Positions 1-9,700 of a stretch of DNA of 13,638 bases are shown here, in pieces. Under the pieces are notes generated by a model that was given only the letters and a program-made list of their open reading frames with translations, made no database searches and was not told where the DNA came from. Both the position numbers and the translations under genes were made by a program. The stretch covers positions 1-13,638 of the forward strand of contig JAUXFU010000006.1 of NCBI GenBank assembly GCA_030622705.1. The letters run 5' to 3'. This DNA is from Candidatus Omnitrophota bacterium. Its GTDB lineage: Bacteria > Omnitrophota > Koll11 > Gygaellales > JAHJCI01. Numbering within the stretch: position 1 is the stretch's first letter; each line of letters opens with the position of its first letter.

Positions 1-780
1 TAAATATACAAGCTGGATGCTTTCCCGCAGCCTGACAGATAACTCTTCTTCCTCTGAAACCAAAGCCAGCTTAAGCATTAATACCAGGTCAATTAAATCA
101 CGCGGGCTAATCATATCTTTGACAGGATGCTCTTTGCCCATAACAATGTGCAGGCGCGCAACTGATTCTTTTAAATCAGCTTCTAACTTTGCTCCTTCCA
201 GATAGTAATCAATCAAAATCAAAGCATCGGCTAAGGATAACCGGTTATCCACCCAGACCTTACCGCTGTAATTATCTACTTCGTAAGCAGGAGGCCTGCG
301 GCCTCTGGTTTTAAAATGCAGGTTCTGGGTAATCGCGAACCTGAACTCTGAACTACGACTGATAATTACTCCCTCAAGCCCGGGATGATACGTGCCTAAA
401 TCAATCTCATCCTGCTGAGCCGCCCACACTATCCACCGCAAAAGGTAATCAGCCTTCTTGCTCACTGTCCCCTCATCCGCAAGGTAATAACCGCCTTCCT
501 CATACACCCGCAGAAAGGGTAGGAGATACCTGTTGTCAGCATCTTTATCCAGAGTGTTAAGCCTTATCTTGCGCCCGCGAATAGTCAATGAACCTAAAAT
601 CTTAGATAGGTCTATCTCCTTAAACATGCCTTCTTCAAAATACTGCCGGCCGCAAACTTTAGATAAATCCTTTAATGAAGATGTTTTCCCGCCGCCAGGG
701 TCGCCTTCTAAAATCACCGGCATCCCGCGTTCACCATACAACAACAAACTAACCTCCTGGGATAATAATGACTGTAATGG
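1..780 (-). other. AAA+ unit 4, intact P-loop, truncated by the window edge (residues 4287-4546)
   Basis: The lead-in LQSLLSQEVSLLLYG is followed by MPVILEGDPGGGKTSSLKDL, with Walker A GDPGGGKT at 682-705 (Lys4318). Next come FKEIDLSKILGSL and a Walker B strand GGYYLADEG (about 469-495, Asp4388-Glu4389, both acids intact). The sensor 1 strand is EFRFAITQNLHF (Asn4439 at 322-324), then GRRPPAYEVDNYSGKVWV, which aligns with the GR-LSPALxNRF segment of midasin but has NYS where NRF supplies the arginine finger. The lid helices continue to the window edge. It is the most canonical ATPase unit here. Bases 781-1260, between units 3 and 4, are the helical lid of unit 3 plus the lead-in. Confidence 0.85.
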
Positions 781-3700
781 CGCCTGCAGCCTTAAATCCA
801 TAATCTCACCTTTTCTTGTAAACCGGTAACGTCCGTAATCATCTATCTTCTTAACACTATCATATAAAGTCAGCTGTTTAATCAAAACTTCCGGCTCGCT
901 TTTACCTTCAAATAAACCTTCAATCATAAAGTAAACTTTATTGTCTTCAGCCTCAAACCTGCGGCTGTAGCGCACTCTTCGCGGGTCAAACCCAATAGCT
1001 CTGCTATACTCGGCTCCGTAATCGCGTGCCTGGCGTTTCTGATCATCATCGCCTTCATCTATTGACAACCCCTTGCCTAAAATATGCCAGGCTAACAATC
1101 TTATCATTCCATCACTTAAACTTCCCTCGCCACCCCGGCGGCTGGCCTCCTTTACAAAAACGTCAATCATTCCCCTGTTCAGACGCGTATACGGATATAA
1201 ACCATCATCTCTCTGTTGACGGTAAAGATTAAACGCCTTATTCACACAGTCAAACATTAACTCCTGTTGTTTCCCGTTAACATCCTTTACTCCGGCAAGG
1301 CTCGCGCCCAGATAATCGTTGATGAATTTTTCGTCAAACTTGCGGGAAATGTTTACCACAAAGAAACGGTCAATATCCGCGGCATGAAGGCCGCTTCCAA
1401 AAGAACCATTCTCTAACCCGGCCTCGCCGTTTTCCCTGGCCACGTCTTCCATCCGGAAAATAAGATTTTCCGGCTTGTAACCGATTAAAAACCGGCATAA
1501 TCTCTTCTTCTGAACAGCGTTCAATTCGCTAAGCTCCAGCGGTAACTCCTCTGCAGTTATACCTTCATATTCTTCTCTAATACGAGAGTAGGTATCACCC
1601 CTACTGCTTACTTTTTTGACCACTTCATCCACCAATTCCTCATGGCTTAATAATCCTTCCACCGGCAGCCATCCGGTCTGGAAAAATTCGTTATTAATAT
1701 CAGCGCTGGTTGGATTCAGATTAAGATACCCGTGCACCCAACAGTAATGCTCTTTTTCGCTTAAGTGAGCCTCTAAGATAAGCCATGGCAATATACCTAA
1801 TTTAGTCCCTACATCAGGGTTTTGACTACCGCCGCCAATACCGCCAATAAGGTTCCCGTTAGCATGAAAATAACTTAGAGGGACATAATGATGCTCTATC
1901 CCTTTCGAAGATAAAGATATATCGCGTAGAAAAACACTCTGCTCTATATAAGAAGAAGAAAACGTGCCGTTATTTAAAATCATTAGCGGGATTGAAAGCG
2001 GAAATTCGCGGATAAAACTAAAAACTTCGTCTTCCTTGGGCGGCGATAAATCCGTAACCTGAGTTTTGATTAACTGCCCGGCCAGCTCAATGTCCGCGAA
2101 GTTGTCCCACATACGCACAAATACTAAGTCTAAACTTAAGTTAAACGCCTCTTCACTGCTTTTGCCTCTATCAATATACCAGAAAAACAATTGGACAAAC
2201 CGCCTGAGCTCCCGCCGCGTAACCTCACGACTGGTGATAAACTCTTCTTCAACTACCTGCCGCCGCAGTAAATTATATATCTCTGCTAAAAGAACAGCTT
2301 TAGCTTCTATCTCGCTCTCGCTCATACTTACTCCACTGCGCTCCCGCCATACCTGAAACAATCTGCGGCAAATCAGAAAATTATCTTTTTCCGAACTCTC
2401 CAGACAATAGGCCGCCGGCATAGCATCAAGCAATATCTCCGGTATTTGCGTGCGCATATTGCCGGTGAGAACGTGCATCTGATTCTCACCAAAATCTACA
2501 CGTTCTATCTCCTCCCCTTCAGGACTGGAAAACTCCTGGCCCAGCCTAAAACCACGCCCATTCAATAATGGCCACAACCATTGTATCAAAGATATTTTCA
2601 TATCCGCTTCGTTATAAATCATACCTATCTCTTTCCCGGGAAGGTCCCGCCAGTAATCCGCTTCCCGGAACTCCACGCCATCCTTACCTAACTGCAGGCC
2701 GCCGCGAAATAAATTTATATCCGTCTCCCGGTTGATAACATATTCTTTCATGTTCAAACCTACCATATCCATAAACGCTCTCGAAATAGTAGTCTTTCCT
2801 TCTCCTGAAAGCCCGTGCAAAAATACCAGCCGCGACGGCGTATATTTATATGCCCGCGCCAGCAAACAAAACATCTTCTCCTCTACTGATGTAACAAAAT
2901 AATCCTGTCCTGAAAACTCCTCTAACGCTTCCTGAAAACTAAGGCTTTCTTTATTGCGGTATTTTTCCCTCAAAAATTTGCCAAACTTGCTCCGCGAAGC
3001 TAAATCAACCTGTATCCCGGCAAATCTTACTCCTTTTCCTTCATCCACAATCTCTATAAAAACCTGCGGCTGAGATTTACTTCCTAATGCTTTTCTTAAA
3101 GCTTCAAGCAAGTCCGGCCGGCCGGATGCAGATAATTTAGAGCTCAGATGCAGCCAGGCTTCCTCACGGATAACTTCTTCTATCTTAGAGCTAATCCCAT
3201 TATCCTCTATCCTGCCCTTTACATAAAACCCTATCTGCGCTATATCCTGTATACTTACTGCCTCAGCTGTCCGGGGCTGGCTCCTGAGCCCGGCATAAAT
3301 CTCATCTGACAGGTATCCGGCAATATCAGCATCTAATCCTACCCGCGTCATAAGGTATTCTTTTATCTCTGTGTTATCCGGAAAAGACAAAAAGTAACCC
3401 GCGGACCTGTCCATAAAGGCCTCATCCCCTAATTCCATATCTTCATGCATAGTTATCACTATCTGCAGATTCCCGGGGAACTGTTTCTCTTTCATCCCCC
3501 GGCCGCGGCTGCCTTTGATCTTCAGCTTATCCTCAAGTAACAGCGGATGTAACGATGTCCTGATATGCGGCTGGCTAAAATCCACATTCTCTAAAATAAT
3601 ATATACCTGCCTCTCAGGATTGTCCTGGGCGAATCGAATCAACTTCTCCACTGCGCCTTCAAACCATCGCACCTGTCCCTGCTCATCCGGTATATTCATC

Positions 3701-6700
3701 CCGAAAAACTCTTTGCTCTGGCTAAAACCGCTCATAGTTACAGGAAACACCGCGCTCCCTTCCTCTCCTAACGCCTCCGCCACAACATCAGGAAAATGTC
3801 TTGACGGCATAAATAAAAACAAAGGCATTCCGCAGCTGCGCGCCCTTTGGGCCGCAGCCTGTATCTTCGCGTAATCAGACAACGCCCCGTCAACTCTGCC
3901 CTTGCCGCCTATACAGTCAAACCTGCCGTAATCAAAAAGCTCTGCCATATCTCTATCATCAATCTCCTGGCCCATTGCCACACTCGCTTTAACAAACAAT
4001 TCGCTGTACCCCTCCTTTATAAATATTTCCTTTATGACCCGGCCAAATTCTTTACGTTCAGAAACAGGGATAAGCCTGCCGTATACTGTCCAGGCAGTTA
4101 ATATGAAATAGCTGAAAATATTTTCCAACATATTCTCCCGGTCTTTTTTATAGTACCGGCTAAAGATGCGGTTAAAACGATTGTTTTCACGAAAAACTAT
4201 CTTTCCCCGGCTATGTATACGGCCGCTGCGGAAAGCCTGCTGGAGAGCGTTTTCCACATCAAGGCCTAAACTCCGGATTAATTCCTCTTCCCTGCGGATA
4301 AGAGAAGGCTTTCTTCCAAGTAAAGCCTCAAAATACCAGCGGATAAGCGCCGCGTGCTGTGGTTTAAAAGGCGTTTCTGCTTCAGGGTCTGCTAAAAGAT
4401 TAGCGCATTCGTTTACAAACTTAGCGTACCCCAACCCTTCAGATAACTGGGGATACATTACTCCCAGCCTGAGAAAATGGTCATGTAATTTCTCCTGACT
4501 TAAATCCAAAGAAGGCGCTTCTGCGCAGGCCTGTCCATCTATCCTGCCTTCTCCCTCAGGCTCTGAGTTAACCTCCACACTCTGGCCCCGGGCAGATGTT
4601 TCACCCTTTTGAGGAATCCGGCAGACAAGTTCACCTACCTTATCAGAATCGTGTATCTGTTTATAATCCTTATCCATCCACTGACAAAATTCTCCCCATG
4701 GTAGTTTATAAAAAGCTGTGGCTGCCTCAGGGATAGAGATTGTTTTATCTTCATCAGAAAGAGATTCTCTTTCTTGCCCGCGCTGTTCGAAATACAGCCT
4801 GCGTTTAAGTTCCATTGCCTTTTGGGCTGCTTGTTTTTTGTCGCTGGCTGCAACAAAGATTATTTCTGCGTATTCCTCAAATAATACGGTATCTTGAATC
4901 ATACTCCTATAAAATCTCTGCGCCATCTCCGCCAAAACATTGGCCCAATCTTTTTCTATATCTTTTACTAAGTCAGGGTTGTTAATGAATGCCCGGGTAA
5001 GGGTAAACGCCAGCTGCCTGCGGTCATCTTTGTCATCAGACTTCTCCATAGCAATGTTCAAAACATCAACATGGGTTTTATCAAGCTGTATCTCACGGTT
5101 GTTTTTCAATGCCTGCTCAAGGGCAAAAACCAGCCACCTGCACGTTTCTACGTTATCAAACTTCTCTATCGCAATGATTAACACATCAGCATGCTCGTTA
5201 TCAAGTTTTATTTCGCGGTTGTTTTTCAACGCTGCCCAAAGGGTAAAAGCCAACCACAGGCAAAGAATTTCATTCTCTGACTTCTTTATGGCATTAACCA
5301 AAATAGCGGCCTGGTCTTTGTCAAGTCTTATCAGGAGGTTATATTGCAAAGCCCTCCCAAGAGCGCCAGCTAATTTTATACACGTATCTTCATTGACAGA
5401 CTTTTTTATAGCATTGATTAGAACATTAGCCTGATCATTGCCAACTCCTATTTTGTAGTTCTGTTCCAACGCATCTTGAAGAGCATCAGCCAACCACCTA
5501 AGAGTATTTTCTTTCTTAGACTTTTCTATGGCAGAAATAACCTTTGAGACTAAATCAGGGTGACTTGCCAACGTCTTCGCAAGGGTACGAGCCAACACGA
5601 TGAGAGCACCTTCATCATCCGTGCTATCTATCCCGTCAATCAACTGATTTACCAGCGCAATTACACTGGATACCGGGGAAAGATAAAGTTTAATAATTTC
5701 TCTGCTCGAAGAATCCAGATCATGCACCAGCTCATCCAGCGCATGCTCTCCATCCCAGGCCGGAAGAACTTCCTGAGGCTCCTCTCCCCCTGCCCCCAAA
5801 CCTTTATCTTCATCTGCTCCCAGTCTCTTTATCACTTCTTCAGGGTCGGTGTGGATTCCCTTATAATCCTTATCCATCCACTGACAAAACTTTTCCCAGG
5901 GGAGTTTATAAAAAGCTATGGCTTTCTCAGGAATAGAGATTGTTTTATCTTCATCGGAAACAGTTTGGCCATCCTGCCCGCGCTGTTTGAAATACAGCCT
6001 ACGTTTAAGTTCCATTGCCTTTTGGGCTGCCTGTTTTTTGTGTTCAGCCACGGTAAGGATTATATCCTTGTATTCCTCAAATAAATCTGTATCCTCAGTC
6101 ATACTCTCATAAAATCCCTGTTCCATCTCCGCCAAAACATTGGCCCAGTCTTCCTCTATCTCTTTTACTAAGTCAGGGTTGTTAATGAACGCCTGAGTAA
6201 GGGCACGAGCCAGCGGCCGGAAGTTCAATCCCTTTTTAGACTTTTCTATGGCACTGCGCAGAACATCAACCTGTTCATTATTAAGTTTTATTTCACGGTT
6301 ATTTTTCAACATCTGCCTAAGGGCATCAGCTAACTCCCCATGGGTATCTTCGCTATCAGACGTCTTTATAGCAGTAGTCAAAACACCGGCCTGGCCTTTA
6401 TCATTTTTTTCGGGATTGGACATCAAATTCCAACTAAGGACACGAGCCAGATACGTGCGCACATCATCGCTATCAGCGCTTTCTATGGCAGAAATAACCT
6501 CTGAGACTAAATCAGGGTTATTTGCCAATGCCCATCCAAGAGTATCACCAGCCAACCGCCTGCGGGTATCTTCATTCTTAGATTTTTTTATGGCACTGAT
6601 CAAAACATCAACCTGCTCATTATCAAGTTTTATTCCACGATTGTTTTCCAACACCCGCGCAAGGACAGAAGCCAGCTCCTCACAGGCATTTTCGCTACCA

Positions 6701-9700
6701 GGATTATCTATCCCGTCAATCAACTGATTTACCAGCGCGGTTACGCTGGATACCGGGGAAAGATAAGATTCGATAATTTCTCTGCTCGCATCATCCAGCT
6801 TATTCACCAACTCACCCAGCACTTCCTTTCCATCCCACGCCGGGAGAGCTTCCTGAGACTCCTCTCCCCCTGCCCCCAAACCTTTATCTTCATCTGCACC
6901 CAGTCTTTTTATCACTTTTTCAGGGTCGGTGTGAATTCCCTTATAATCCTTATCCATCCACTGACAAAACTTTTCCCAGGGGAGTTTATAAAAAGCTATG
7001 GCTTTCTCAGGGATAGAGATTGTTTTATCTTCATCGGAAAGAAATTCATACTCCTGCGGGTGCTGTTCGAAATACATCGCGCGTTTAAACTTCATTGCTG
7101 TTTGGGCTGCCTGTCTTTTATCTTCGCCGGCAATAAGAATTATATGTTTTATGTGTTCCTCTAATAAACTCGCACTTAAGTCTGCATCTTTATTCACACT
7201 TTCGTAAAATCCCGGCTTCATCTCTGCCAGAACATTAGCCCAGTCTTCTTCTATTTCTTTTACCAGATCAGGGTTATTGATAAATACCCGAATAAGAACA
7301 GTCTCCAGCTTTTTAAGAGTATGTCTATCCTTAGACTTTTTCATCGCATTGCGTAGAATGTCAACCCCCTTTTTATCAAATTTTATTTCGTGGTTGTCTT
7401 GCAATGCCCGCCCAAGTACAGTAGCCAGCCAGTAACGGGCATGTTCGCTATCAAACTTCTCTATAGCAGTGATCAGAACACCAGCCCGATCTTTATTAAG
7501 TTTTATCTCGTGGTTGTTTGCTAACGCCCACCAAAGGGTATAAGCTAACCACCTACAGATCTTATCGCTATCAGTCTCATCTATGGCAGAAATAACCTCT
7601 GGAAGCAAAACAGGGTTATTTGCCAATGCCTCTCCGAGGGCATCAGCCAACCACTCGCGTATATCCTTGCTGTCAAACTTTTTCATAGCATTGATTAAGA
7701 TATTGACCTGACCTTCATCAAGTTTCACTTCACGGTTGTTTTTCAACACCTGCTCAAGGGTATAAGCCAGCCGCTTGAGAGTGCCTTCATCGTCAGCGCT
7801 ATCTATATTTTCAACCAATCGGTTTACCAACGCAGTTACGCTGGATACTCCGGGTAGATGAGGTTTGATAATTTCTCTGCTCGAAAGATCCAACTTATTC
7901 ACCAGCTTATCCAGGGTCTCCTTTCTTTTTATCACTTCTTCGGGATTGACATGGATTCCCATATAATCCTCATCCATCCGCCGGCAAAATTCTTCCCAGG
8001 GGAGTTTATAGAAGACGACGGCTTTCTCAGAGATAGGGATTGTTCCATCTTTACCAGAAATAAATTTTCTTTCCTGCCCGCGCTGCTCGAAATACAGCCT
8101 GCGTTTAAGCTCCATTGCCTCTTGGGCTGCCTGCTTTTTATCGCTGGCTGCGGTAAGAATTATATCCTTGTATTCTTCAAATAAAGCTGTATCTTCCCCC
8201 ATACTCTCATAAAATCCCGGCGCCATTTCCGCCAAAACATTGGCCCAGTTTTCATTTATGTCTTTTACTAAGTCAGGGTTGTTAATGAATGCCTGAATAA
8301 GGGCAGAAGCCAGCCGCTCAAGGGTATCTTCATCTTTAGATGCTTTTATCGCCTTAAACAAAATACCTGCCTGAATATTATCAAGTTTTATTTCACGATT
8401 ATTCTGCAATGCCTGCTCAAGGACAGAAGCCAAAAACCTACGGGTATCTTCATTCTTAGACTTTTCTATAGCTTTAATTAGGACACCGGCCTGGACATTA
8501 TCGAATTTTATCTCTCGGTTCTCTTCCAATGCTTGCTCAAGAGCAGAAGCCAGCCACCCGCGCACCTCATCGCTATCAGAACTATCTATAGCGGAAATAA
8601 CCTCTGGGACTAAATCAGGGTTATTTGCCAACGCCTGTTCAAGAGTAATAGCAAACCTGTTGAGGATATCTTCGTTCCCAGGCTTTTCCATAGCCTTGAC
8701 CAGAATACCGACACGGCCTTTATCCAGTTTTATTTCGCGGTTCTCTTCCAATGCCTGCCGAAGGGAACAAAGCAGCCACCTGCATACTTTATCGCTATCA
8801 GTCTCATCTATAGCAGAAATAACCACTGGGACCAAAACAGGGTTATTTGCCAATGCCCACCCAAGAACAAGTATCAGCACATTGCGGGTATGGCGGTCAT
8901 CAGACTCCTTCATAGCTTGAATTAAGACGTTCGCCTGATCTTTATCAAGTTTTATTTCACGGTTATTTTCCAATGCTTCCATAAGAGCAGAAGCTCTCTC
9001 CCTGCGGCCTCTTTCGCTGACAGGATTACCTATGTCTTCAAGCAACCGGTTTAGTAGCGCGGGTACGCTGAATACATGGAAAAGATAAGGTTCGCTGACT
9101 CTCCTGCTCGTAAAACTCAACTTATTCACCAGCTCATCCAGGGCATCCTTTCTTTCTATTACTTTTTCGGTGTCGGTGTGAATTCCCTTATAATCCTTAT
9201 CCATCCATCCGCAGAATGTCCTCCAAGATAATCTATAGCAGGCTATGGCTAATTCAGGAATAGAAATTGTTTTCTCTTCATCAGAAAGAGATTCATCTTC
9301 CTGCCCGCGCTGTTTAAAATACAGCCTGCGTTTAAGTTCCATTGCCTTCAGGGCTGCTTGCCTTTTATCTTCGGCCGCAGTAAGAATTATATCCTTGTAT
9401 TCCTCAAATAAATCTGTATCCTCAGCCATGCTCTCATAAAATCCCCATTCCATCTCTGCTAAAACCTTGGCCCAGTCTTCGGCTATTTCTTTTACTAAAT
9501 CAGGGTTGTTAATGAATGCCCGAATAAAGGTAAGAGCCAGCTGCTCGCGGATAATTACACTTTCAGATTCCTCCATAACACCGGTCAGGATATCAACATG
9601 GCTTTCATTTATTTCGCGGCTATTTTTTAATACCCCCCTGAGGGCAGAAGTGAATTTCCTTAGAGCGCCTTTCTTATCAGTACTATCTATTTCTTCAAGC

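Noticed and set aside
3515..4498. Plus-strand frames at 3515-3874, 3847-4101 and 4166-4498
   Set aside because: They overlap the AAA+ unit 1 and helical-region coding on the minus strand and show no motif or ribosome binding site.
4635..4856. Minus-strand frame MLQPATKNKQPKRQWN and its near copy at 9813-10037
   Set aside because: Both are a shifted frame over the QAAQKAMELKRR part of two spacers. The true frame continues through them without a break, so their resemblance comes from the repeat.
4940..5434. Plus-strand open frame of 164 codons
   Set aside because: It is the antisense of module 6 short repeats. Its own internal similarity (recurring SSFISRLFFNA) only mirrors the repeats on the other strand. 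The same applies to the frames at 6248-6727, 8660-8920, 9467-9745 and 10349-10921.
5560..7207. Plus-strand frames with hydrophobic, membrane-like translations (5560-6084, 5918-6112, 6931-7164, 6998-7207; likewise 7858-8184 and 9245-9439)
   Set aside because: They are antisense shadows of the spacer blocks. Antisense of Lys/Glu/Asp-rich helices gives Phe/Leu/Ile-rich frames that look like membrane proteins. They resemble one another only because the spacers do.
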